A stretch of 64,000 nt of DNA, from contig JAZGTH010000071.1 in NCBI GenBank assembly GCA_036877525.1, positions 2,082,001 to 2,146,000 of the forward strand. The letters are read 5' to 3'. The notes beneath the pieces are model-generated. The model did not search any database. It was not told the DNA's origin and saw nothing but the letters and a program-made list of their open reading frames with translations. Source of the stretch: Chromobotia macracanthus (Eukaryota; Chordata; Actinopteri; Cypriniformes; Botiidae). Position 1 is the first letter of the stretch; the number at the start of each line of letters is the position of its first letter. The translations under genes and the position numbers were made by a program. Positions 52,991-64,000 of the stretch are shown here, piece after piece.

Positions 52991-53289
52991 GGGCGAGTTT
53001 AATACACATTCAAAGTTAATTTTCTAAAACGGCAGGGTGGACTGGGGTCACAAAACTGTTTTGGACCTAAAAACAGTCTAAGATGTGATGTTCTAACATC
53101 TGAAGGCACACAGAAGAAAGCTTTGTGAATGCATTTGATGGAAGGGTGAGTTTGAGAACAAACAAAAGTACAATAACATTTTCTGGACCCAGCTCTCTGA
53201 AGTTCTGATTGGCCAGAATAACCTGCGACGTGCATCAGGCATCAGACTGTATGCCACTAATCAAAGACCTAGCCATGCAAGACTGTCTC

Positions 53290-53528
<239 letters not shown>

Positions 53529-54415
53529 CCTCTCAACGATGCTATTGACGCTGGTAAAAATCTTTAGGGCAGACGAAACAACCCCTTCCTCACTGTTCGA
53601 CTCTTGTGAGCTCTGTCAGAGTTGATGGCCTGGTGTAGATGTTTCTTTATCTGCAAAGCTAATGTCTTCCTGAAGTTGGTGAATCCTCCAGAGGTGAGAG
53701 ACAGCAGTGTGGAGATGTCTTGAATATCTGATGTCTTCCTCTCTCCCTGCTGTGGCTATTAGTCACTCCTCAGAGATGAGTGAAGTCACAGCAGACGCAA
53801 GAAGACTGACATCATGTGAGATGAGCCTCACAAATACCCACAATGCTTCCTTTCATTGTATTTCTCTCTCTCCTGCTCTCTCTCTCTCTCGCTCCTGTAT
53901 GCAAATATAAAGGAAGTCACTGAAGACAAAACTTTGAAAAGTACAGTAATATTAGATACTGGATTTTAGACATTTTTAATCTTATTAGGATTTATCAGTG
54001 CATTTTTGTCACTAGTAAAATAGTAAGAAACTTTTGAAACATTGTTTATGGCTGTTGTCATGAATTATTTTTCAATTCCTCGACTTTTAACAATTCACAG
54101 TTGACAAAATTACTACATAAATGTAAATGTCACAAAAATGGGCTGCAACCACAGTTTCTTTGTTGCTTCTCTTTCTGTGTTATTTCACAGTTTTGATGAC
54201 TGTTTTCTTATTCTAAAAATGTCAAAAATAATAAGAGTCAGTTTCAAAACAACTATTTTGCTATTTGGCGTCACCATAAGGTGGGCCAGGAGAGATGTTG
54301 ACTGTAATTTAGCTTCCTGCGGATAAAATCCCTCCATATTAGTCTGAGTAAAGACAACAGATGACTGCAGGGTTTTCATAGTCACAAGCTCCATCAGCAC
54401 AAGCTCCATCAGCCT

Positions 54416-54488
54416 GAGGTAAACACACACCTGAGGGTGCCTCAGTGAGGTAAACACACACCTGAGGGTGCCTCAATGAGGTAAACAG
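54416..54488. repeat. 31-bp tandem repeat
   Basis: GAGGTAAACACACACCTGAG starts at 54416 and 54447, with a truncated third unit at 54478. Spacing is exactly 31 bp. A shorter direct duplication, CACAAGCTCCATCAG, lies immediately before it. Confidence 0.9.
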
Positions 54489-55215
54489 TCTCCTCTCAAA
54501 CGATGGAGATGATCCTCAACACTCGTTGCTATGGGCCTGGCGGCACATAGGCCAATGAGAGTGAAGAATGGAATGAATGAACCAATGACAGCAAAGCAGA
54601 CCGACAGACCAACCAATGACAGAAATGCACTCACCCTGGATAAAACTCACATACTCTCACATACATTGACATAAGAGGACGCCACTATTGAAAAATAAGG
54701 TTGTCGTTTTTTTACAAAATAGCCCAAACTAAAATCATCTCAAACCTAAACTTATCTCCTTCTCATACCTCATATGGAAAATCAGATAAGAATCAGTAAC
54801 AAGATAAAACAGAATTCAGACAGCGACAATAGATCAAACTTATAAGAGTTCCCCACTAGTTATTTCTGCCAAGTTGGGAAACCGATAAAACATTGTTTTC
54901 GAGAGTTATATTGTACGTGCTTGTTTGGAAAGGGCCGGCATTGGTCAACTGTTTGCTGCAGGCTGTCTGTGTTATAATTAAAACATTTGTTCATGACTTT
55001 GTGTGTTTCTGGAAAAAAATATGTTTTTGCTGCACACTGAATGCAATATAAATAAAGGTCTGCCAGAAAATACATCATTGTGTATTTTCTGTGCTTTCAC
55101 AATCTTTTGAAGTCGTAATGCTATTAACCTTTGACAAATCTAGTAGTTTGTTCTTCTTCAGAAAAACAAATCAACCCAATGCAATTCCAAGCGGACTGGT
55201 AGACCTCATCATACC

Positions 55216-55244
55216 TATATATTATATATATATATATATATATA
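55216..55244. repeat. (TA)n microsatellite
   Basis: Short TA run. Confidence 0.85.
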
Positions 55245-56094
55245 GCCCTTTAAACACCTGTAACAGAGTCATACGTGCTGACACACAACAAAACAGCAGC
55301 CTCAGATGACTTACAATTTCCTGCGTTAGCATGCTAGCTTGTTTTCCCGATCATTCTTTACGTTGGTTTTCTCATTGCGCTGACAGTACAATGAACGGCT
55401 TTGTTTTCTCTACGTTTACACAGAAAATGGCAAAAAAACTCAGGTGGATTCTTCCCAATAGGCCTTGAAGATAATGAGCATGCACAAATACATAAAAATA
55501 CACACGAAATATCCCGAAACAACAAAACAGTAAACGGGTGGGCTGGGAACACCTGTCTATTTGATTACACACAAACGCAAGCCAAACAAAACAGGTCCCA
55601 GCCGACAGAGTAAATTTAATCTTGAGGATCTCGCCACTTTAGCCTTCCAAGTTAATGCAGAAGACAAGTCTGGAAGCGTATTGATTAGCGCTCTTGCTCC
55701 ACCCTGGACTATTGTTGCCTCGCATCCTGTTACACGGACTCAGGTGCATTTACACTCAAATGCCAGACGTGCCTAATTGAAATACTGTTATAGGCAAAAT
55801 CAATACGGTGATATACATTACAAAATGTGCATAAGTCCCTTAACAGTTGCTGGTAACAGGGTTGAACGTTTTAGCTTAACATAACATTGCAAACATCAGG
55901 TTAACAACAATTTGATGCTAGTATTTCTACAAATATTCATTTTTTTAATTGTCAGTTGTTTGAAACTGATAACAGGGTTGATGTGAAATATATATGCCGT
56001 TTGTATAGTTTACATGTTTGTGTGTATCGTGTGTAATGAAAAATGGCAGCTCACCGTGATTATGCATGTCCTTTCTTCACACAGAAATGATGAT

Positions 56095-56300
56095 TTGTGA
56101 AATATGTCCTGCAGCGGGGGCTGGCGGGCGGGCGGCGAGCGTTTAAATGCGTTCTCCCCCGGAGAGACTCAGCGGCCTGCAGCAGACCCTGCAGAAGTAT
56201 AACAGACTCTTTCTGTTCCCCTACAGGGAGATTAAAATGGGTACTGATGCATTTAAAGCCGTGGAGACAGCTGCGGGAAAACGGCATGTTATCTCATTCA
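56095..56300. other. GC-rich block upstream of AHR; candidate regulatory element
   Basis: This is locally GC-rich in an AT-rich region. It includes a G-run cluster GCGGGGGCTGGCGGGCGGGC near 56114 and CTGCAGCAGACCCTGCAG. Frames are open on both strands over about 75 codons but match nothing known. Confidence 0.25.
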
Positions 56301-59269
56301 CAAAACAGAACTGAAGAACGAGAGACTGAGTGAGACAGAGAGAGAGAGAGAGAGTTTGCTGGAGTGACCTTGAAGGTCTGATTTGATAAACTGCAGTCTG
56401 GAGAGTATGTTTGCTCAGCAACACAGGCACAAGTTCCAGTGATTTCTTAACTGTGGCCTGGGAACTCTCACTCATTTCATTTGTTTCCCAAACGTCCAAC
56501 AGAGTAATTCTGACACGCCATTTTTATCACAATCACACGCATACAACATCTTAATGGAAGAGTTCATGCGAAAACGAAAACTGAGTTTATTCACCCGCTT
56601 GTCAGTCCAGAACAAAAAAGGTCATGGCAGAATCTTCATTCTTTCATTTTATGTGAAAAAATTGAATAAAACTGCCACCTCCAGACTAAAGACTAATTTC
56701 TTTTCATATATCATAAACATAAATAATACAATCTTATACTAAAAAATAATATTTGTGCATAATTTAAGAACATTATTACTGTTTACTTATTACTTCCACA
56801 CACTCCAATACTGATTTTATACACAAAACTAAGTATAAACAAAACAACATAAACTCACACTCCAACCCTAACGGCAAACATTTTTACAATTATAAACTTT
56901 ATTTACTATATTTTTATAGTGATTTTACAAAAGGGTGTCCCAAAAAGGAGGTTTTGCTCAGATTCGTCAGGTTTTGCTGACTTTTGGGTACAAATTTGTC
57001 CCCAGTATATGGTTAAGTAAACACACACACACACACTCTCGACCTCTGTGACTTTCAGAAGAGACGTGCTAAAGCTTTTGGGTAGCGTCTGACTGTACAG
57101 TAGCAACCAGACATCCATCTCCTTGTGTGTTTTTCTCTTTGTATGGCCCCTACAAATATTGAAGTTTATAACCTGGTGCCATGGCGTCTACACTCCACCG
57201 AGCAAGCGCTCTCTGTTGTGCAGTTTCAGAAAGAAGCTGCTTATCCGACAGAACCTCACACCTGGAGCTAAGACATATCAAAGCCAAAATGACTTTTCAG
57301 CCGTTCAACCCAACCTCCTCCAGCGTCCTCGCAAAGGTACAATGTCATCGCGGCTCCTTCTGGAGAACGTCTTGATTACCACAGGCATCACGGACTCAAG
57401 GGTGAATAGGCAGCCTTTAACTGTTGTTTTACAATTATGTAAAACCCTTCAGCGAGTTTCCACCATTTCTAATTTACTGTCTAATTCACTTCACTTTTGT
57501 TTGAACATTTTCTATATCCTTTTCTCGCCCTCTTGCTTCTCATGAGATGGACCCACTAAGCCCAGATTACTTTGAGCTCCGTATTGAAGTATGAAATGAA
57601 CACATAGCTATTCTTTTGAAATGTTCAATGAAACCTGAATGGGTTTGCTCTATCAGAAAAGCGTGTGCTCACTGCACCCGGCCTCAGAATGAAGTCTGCT
57701 GCTTCTCATTTGGGTCATATATTGCTCACTTCTGAGTGATACAAATTTGGCCATATTTGTGGGCGCTGAATACGTTTCAGGGCCGATGTAAAAGGAAGTG
57801 AGATTTTCTGAGAGTGAATTTAACGGTTACATTGCAGAATGGAGGACACGAACATCACAGTAATAAAATAATTCCTCTAGGAACCATCAGACGGAACCAA
57901 GCAATGTTTAATCCAGTGAGTTTCCGCCACAGGAAAATGTTATTGCTCACACGTTCTCTTTTATAGCTCAAGAGACATATTGGAGTCCACAATAATGTTT
58001 CATTTGCCGTAGACGTTTTTATCTAAAATATGAAGAATGAGAGATGATTGTTAACAAAACAACACCATAGAACAACACGATTTTTTTATGAAACATAAGT
58101 AATGTCTTCCTGTGCAAATCTTGATGCTAAGTCGCCATCACTGTATAAACAATAAAACATACATTTCAAGCAATATCTTCAAACTCTGTCCTGACTTTCT
58201 AAAATTGTTTTTACCCACTCCTGTGTCACCCCGACCCTGATTTTTCTATTCCACCCTCGTAAGCGTTTTATTTTCAGACCACCATGTTGACGCATTTGCT
58301 CATCTGCTGAAGGTTTAAGCTCCTCTTCTGTCCAAGAGTGACTGCTCAGCTCTGCTTGTCCTTGCGTTACCTCAGCCATTAGCTGAACCGCGACGGACTG
58401 CTTTCTGTGTGTCCTCACTCAGAGAAACAATCACAGGCTGCGAGTTTAATTTCCAGCATCCCTCACTGTCCAGGACTCGCAGAGAGATCCATAATAAAAA
58501 CTTTATTGGTCGTCGATGGAAAAGGAGAGTAATTACAGACTTTATAAGGTTATCAATTCTTTGGATCTTTATCGATCACTGCATAGAGCATTAAACAGAT
58601 AAAGGACACAGTCTCAAGTGTGTGTGTGTGAGAATTTGAGATGTCTTCTCATTGAGAAATAAAGAAGTTCTGTCTTTAATCTTCTTTAATCTTGAAGCTC
58701 TCAGCAAAGCTGATGTTACAAATCTCAACCACTAACAGCTTCAGAGCAGATACTGTCTGGTGATCTTTACGGTGATTATATCTCTATTAGATCTCTGTGG
58801 TGTGACATCACTCAAAGCAAAACCTGTTCAACTTACAACTTTATATAATACTTTAACGTCATATTCGTATTAGTAGTTCAAAAGTTCGAGAAAGATTGTG
58901 GAAGATATCTTATGACTAAGATATCTTTGGTATAAGTCAGCATAATATTAAAATGGACACAATTAATCTTAATTCATACATGTTTTAGTATAAAGGGTCA
59001 CATGGTTTAGCTGGTTAGCATGTCCTAACAGGCCCCTGCTAGTAGAAATTAAATTTTGGATGTTTTCAGAGATAAAAATTTTAGAATATTTCCTGAAAGA
59101 CAAAATATTAGTTTTCATTTTATCAGTATAGCTCGACTCAAGTGATCCAGACAAGAGATGAGCTGCAAAAGCACATGTGACGTATGTTTTGTGACCTTTA
59201 CTGAGAGCCACAGTGATGTCACTGATCTGCACACTCAAACGCATTCAGATTTATTTTTTTCGCGGTGAC

Positions 59270-59640
59270 CTATCTTTTCAATAACTATGATTTCCGAGAT
59301 TTGAAAAAGTAAAAGCTCTTCTTTGATTTGAGTGAGAGACGGCAAAGTACTCAGAGAAGCAATAATGAAAAACTTTGAAACCCTGGAGGGTTGCTCGCTC
59401 TAATAGCGCAGTTGATTTTTGCATTATGAAGGTATTCGCACTGTACTCAAAGGCCAGGGGAGGAAAAACCCTTTCCTGTCGTTCTTACAAACCGCTCACC
59501 ACCTTCGTGCCATTTCAAATGACATTTTGAAAATCCTGCAGCATCGAAGGCAAATCATTTCTGTGACGGAGGGACGGCATGAGAGAAATAATGTTTTTTC
59601 TGCATTTTGCCCTTGATAGACGTACTATGTTATAGTTAGA
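59270..59640. other. Complex non-repetitive block; candidate regulatory element
   Basis: No exon or repeat was recognised. The sequence is of mixed composition and high complexity, between simple repeats and dispersed elements. Confidence 0.15.
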
Positions 59641-59687
59641 ATTTGGTTGCAGTTTTCCCCAAAAAGGCATCATCATACGTTTTTCTT

Positions 59688-59900
59688 AAAGATACAGTGT
59701 GTAATTTCTGAACCAAACCGAAACTGCAAAAATACCAAGCATATTCAAAAAGATATCCCACTCATTGGTTGGACAAACAAGTAGCCCTGCCCTAAATTCA
59801 CACTATTGACTATGTTTGGCAAATCAAGATTAGTTTCAAGTAGCCATACCTGACTAAACAGCAAAATATCCGACACCTTTGATGTGTACTGATTATGTTA
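59688..59900 (+). repeat. Dispersed repeat with AAAGATACAGTGTGTAATTT end
   Basis: The opening words resemble the AAAGGTGCAGTGTGTAATTT-type repeat I recall from cyprinid genomes. The right boundary is not clear. Confidence 0.4.
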
Positions 59901-60939
59901 GACAGGAAGTGACTGTCGGACCAGCATGTAAAGCAACCAATCATAGTCTGTTTTGTATTTTAGGTGCAGGTTAATATGATATTTTGGGGACCAAACCTAC
60001 AACTGGCTTACTCATAGCTAGTGTAGGACAGAAGAAAACATGTTCACATGGTAGCAAGCTTCTTTCCAATATTACCAAGCATTAACATATAGAGATTTAT
60101 GCATAATTCTTTTGGGCACGTCATAAAAAGTTTGCCAGGAAGGGATAAACCTAAACTACAATCACAGCCAGAGTTCTATCAATGTTCCTCAAGGTTCTCC
60201 TGAAGATCAATTTGATTTGATGTCCCGTCATTGAAATGAAGCACTCATGGCAGATGATGCCAGCTGGTTTATTGCTTCCTGCTGATGCAACTGTGAACTA
60301 CTAACTCTGCCCTTAGGGAAACCAGCAATATAAAAAAGAGCCCATAACGTGTCTCTTTTTATACCTTATCTACTTCTGAACCAAGAGTCTGGTTTTGTGT
60401 AGGAAACATTCTCTGAGGAGCTCAGCTGGTTAAAGAAATTTGTGGCGAGCGTTACATTATACATCAGTAGTTTGTAAAATTGTACCGAGCTTCGATTAGA
60501 ATGCAGCGCAAACGAACTGCACTCGCACATCAAAGTTATATTAACTCAGATTGCTCTCTGCGCATCCGGAGAAAACATGTCCTTTGATCAGCTGTCACAG
60601 AGTCTTTGTGGAGATGATGGGCTGTACATCACTGCACTATTTTATTTAGCACTTGGAAGAAGAGGCGCTGGGTTCATCTCATGAAATCCATGTTCAAGTC
60701 ACTCTGACATCAAAAGAAAAATTAAATTTGGCATAAAGAGTATGAAGCTTATTCTAACGTCAGAACTTTGGCATTGTGAGATTAGCCTCATAAAATGTCA
60801 ATAAATCATATTTCAGTCCAAAATTCCTATTACCGTAACTTACTTTTTATAACCATTTTTTTAATAGTGTGTCTCAATTAAACAGTCATTTTACTGCAAT
60901 GCAAAGATTTTCTTCACTTATATAACAAAAACTACAGAG

Positions 60940-60941
<2 letters not shown>

Positions 60942-61000
<59 letters not shown>

Positions 61001-61006
61001 TATATA
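60942..61006. repeat. (AC)n(AT)n microsatellite
   Basis: AC run of about 50 bases passing into ATATATTATAT. Confidence 0.93.
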
Positions 61007-61139
61007 CTAAAAATATTTTGTCTTTACACAAAATATAACTTCACATTTCTGCCGTTCAGTCCAGGGCTTACACAGCATGTTCATACTGGAGATATTTGAA
61101 AACTGAATTCTGAAAATAGCATCATATGTTTCACAAAGC

Positions 61140-61500
61140 AGCTCAGAGCTTCAGCTTTCCACAGCGGCCTATGCTAATGCTAATACCCCATCGCTAATTC
61201 TGCCGGTGCTATTTAGAGAAGTTTGGAAATGTGTTTCGCTCAACCCGCCGAACGGAATGCTGGACAGAGTGGAATTCCAGAGTCTGGGAATATGAGTGTC
61301 ATCACTCAGATGGTGAAAACATGATAAGGTTAACACATTTTCACTCACACCCAACCTGTGCTAATTTCTCATTAGCGTGAACGTCTCACCCGTGGCGACG
61401 CAGGCAGAGATGCTTTTGGGGTGAATAATCTCTCACTTGACAGTCTGGAGATGGAGAAATTGGATTAAATTCACGCCACTCAGAGCTGTCCTCTGGACAT
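61140..61500. other. Complex non-repetitive block; candidate regulatory element
   Basis: This contains several GCTAAT/CTAATTTCTCATTAGC words suited to homeodomain factors and no recognised repeat or exon. Confidence 0.2.
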
Positions 61501-61807
61501 GCAAACACACACAAACACACACACTGAACTTTGGCATCGTGAAAACAGAGGACCCAAATCCATGCTAAGCCGCTTTGCTAAATCACATTAACACATTATT
61601 TAAGGGTAAGAACCTTTACCCTTATCAACAGCACATACACTCAGATGTTATGATGAATAAACAACAACTTCCCTCTACAAAAATGAAAAATTAAACACAT
61701 TTTCAGATGCTTAATGAGTGAATTCATTTTTTTATACGTCCTGCATCAAGCAATTTTAACAATTTAACATTGTAATCGAGCGTAAAGGCTGTGCAAAGTG
61801 TTCTTCT

Positions 61808-61970
61808 TAAAGAAACAGTACGCTCACAAATAAAAACCATTTACTGCTCTCTGTATGTTTGTGTTTAAGGTTCTTCAAAAGTACTTCAGAAGTGTTTCAC
61901 AAAAGAAAGAAACTCTGTTCTCTGTAAAAAATAAAACATGAGGGTGAATAAAACTGACAGCAAAATAAAA
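61808..61970 (+). mobile_element. Short MITE-like copy of the AAAGGGACAGT/TTTACTCACC family
   Basis: The left end AAAGAAACAGTACGCTCACA and the right end CATGAGGGTGAATAAAACTG (reverse complement of a TTTATTCACCCTCATG core) bracket about 160 bp. Both ends are present, suggesting a complete but short element. Confidence 0.55.
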
Positions 61971-62459
61971 GCTGAGAAGGGCCAGCGGTACACTCATGCC
62001 ATTAAGAGTCCTGCAGGCACATCCTGCAATATTTGAGTAATATCTGACAGACGACGGCTTAGTTTCAAAACCTCTGATGAAGGTCGACCTCTCTAAACAG
62101 GCCTGAAACCTGCTCTGTCCTCGCTGTCGCTTTGATTCTTCTGATGGTTTCCACAGAGACAGGGAATCAACCCAAATTGATGATTTTGATGATGATTCAC
62201 GTCCAAGCGGAGATGAATCTCATCTGATAAATCAAACTCTTTCCTGCTATTCTATCAAAATAAAACAAAAATTGTCGATTCCCAACCTCTTTAACCTACA
62301 TAATACAAACAAATCAATGCGTCACGTACACCTTTGCAATATTCATTTTCACTTCTTGCTAGGCTGTTATATTAGTACAAATAAAACAACATCCACTGAA
62401 TCGTGCGTAATTACACATTATTATTTCTGCTGGGGACGTTCATTTGTGGTCCAAACGCC

Positions 62460-62960
62460 ATAGCGTCTCCAGAGAGCTTAAACACAGAGGAACTTGCTTA
62501 GAAATCCCCCGTTTCGTTTGATGCATTCGCCTCATCCGTTTTTTGTTTGAGCTTCTCGCTGCTAAATTGTATTTTGCATGGTCGCATAAAAGTCGCTAGC
62601 TCCGGTACAGGCTAATTCCCCTAGCGCACATGCTATATCGGAGTTTTCTTTGAAAGTTTCCTGCTGTTGTTGACACTTTATTTCCGCTCAACTCTCGAAG
62701 GGGGTGATGCTGTTCACCACTAATTAGAAACTGTTTTCATCCAGCCTTAATCAGGTCACTGGCTTCGGTTTTACTGAGATGTACCAGTTTCCACAAATTG
62801 CTTTAGATAAAGAGAGACTTGGTGTGTTTGTGCTGATCTGCGGATGTGGGTTTTAATTTGAGGGCTCTGGTTCAGAAACGCTTTTTCTCTGTGGCTATTT
62901 TTGAAACAGTTACTGTTTGTTTATCTTCTGTTCCCTACATAAAGTGCCACCTAATGCACA
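62460..62960. other. Complex non-repetitive block; candidate regulatory element
   Basis: About 500 bp of high-complexity sequence with CCACTAATTAGAAAC and several CpGs, lacking recognised repeats or exons. It is followed by AT-rich sequence to the window end in which I see nothing further. Confidence 0.2.
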
Positions 62961-64000
62961 GCATTCGCATTATCTCGAGAACGTTTTAGAAGGTTCCGTG
63001 CAAAATGATCTTCTTCTGCGTATTTTAGAGCTTTAAGTTTACATTACTGCATCTGTATGACATGTTGGTCAGCAAACACATTTCAGACGCATTTAAATAC
63101 GTGACGTGCAAATCTGGACTGGAAGGATAATTTGAAAGAGTTCTACAGGAGTTACAGAGTAGAGAAGTACAGAAGATATAAATATAAGACTGCAGTCGAT
63201 AATCAAGCGTCGTGCGGAAGAGACGATGATTTTCAATGCAATTACCAGTTTTATTTACATGGGTTTCTCTTGGAACGAGAAGCTCAGACTTCCATAATCG
63301 TTATATATATACTGTATAAACTGAAGTTATATAAAGTTATAATAAAAATAAAGGGATATATAGTGTACGCTGTAGTTTATACATGTACATAATGATGTCA
63401 TGTAACCGGTAACCTCTTTTGTACTGTACTGTGGTGTCATGGTGCCTATAATTATCTCATGTTTAACAAGACACATTTAAAATCATGTTAGGTTCTAGCT
63501 ATGTGATCTGTTGAGGATTAAAATAATCACCAAGAGCTGTAATAATTAAATTTCTCGCCATACCGAACAAATCTGTTAATTAACTTCCATCTCTGTACTA
63601 GAGAAATAACATATATCAATTATGTGGATATATTCACATGTATGCATGTAAGGATATTAATATCTATTCATATCTAAAACATGAACTCTTCGAAGATTGG
63701 TTTTAATGTTCTTTTATTATTCCTCTCCAATTTATATGGAATTATAGCAAAACTACATACAAATGATTTTAAAGGGTACATGAAATCTAAACTTAATTAA
63801 AAATCTTATTTACTTATTGTAAAAAACAATAGTGTATAAATATATAATGGACATCCAGTAACCACAGAAACAAAAGTTAAAAAATTGCTATCAAAATAGT
63901 TTCCAAATGCATTAAAATCTTTAACTAAAACTATTTATATAAAAATATGTAATAGATAAATACATTGACAGACATACATATATACTGTATAGGAACGTTA

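Overview
The window looks like nuclear genomic DNA from a teleost fish, most likely a cyprinid. It is AT-rich and almost free of coding sequence. It carries many (AC)n and (GA)n microsatellites, and dispersed repeats of a kind I associate with cyprinids: short terminal-repeat elements opening with AAAGGGACAGT-type or CCCAGCTAAC-type ends, AGCAACACCCTAGCAACC-type arrays and tRNA-headed SINE relics. The species assignment is an inference from repeat style and was not tested.

One gene can be recognised with confidence: the 5' part of an aryl hydrocarbon receptor gene on the minus strand, most like the fish AHR2 clade. Its first coding exon (29095-29153) encodes the N-terminal basic NLS segment. 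Its second (21530-21717) encodes the bHLH domain. The exons have matching splice phases, a good donor and a good acceptor, and lie either side of a 7.4-kb intron. No PAS-A, PAS-B or transactivation exon was recognised, so the rest of the gene presumably lies beyond the low-coordinate edge and positions 1-21529 are read as intron 2. The start codon sits in a CpG island (about 29040-29660) with three CCAAT boxes and dioxin-response-element-like GCGTG motifs. A second CpG-rich patch with a full match to the dioxin-response consensus lies just inside intron 1.

Layout: 1-21529, AHR intron 2 (AT-rich, ATGGTA-rich repeats at 14.1-15.4 kb, a CpG-rich patch with an NRF2/MARE-type site at 7.6-7.9 kb); 21530-21717, bHLH exon; 21718-29094, intron 1 (430-bp GA/GACT tract, TA/CA tract); 29040-29660, exon 1 and promoter island; 29660-64000, a 34-kb region upstream of the gene with no recognisable coding exon. 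That upstream region holds MITE-like elements (the clearest at 46234-46529 with perfect 16-bp terminal inverted repeats), minisatellites with 53-, 31- and 10-bp periods, CTCF-like motifs at 35.8, 44.3 and 45.6 kb, and several complex stretches that could be conserved regulatory DNA.

I found no bacterial, phage or CRISPR-type system and no clearly undescribed protein system. The best leads are regulatory: candidate AHR autoregulation sites, a possible divergent spliced transcript from the AHR CpG island, and a divergent CTCF-like motif arrangement upstream of the gene.
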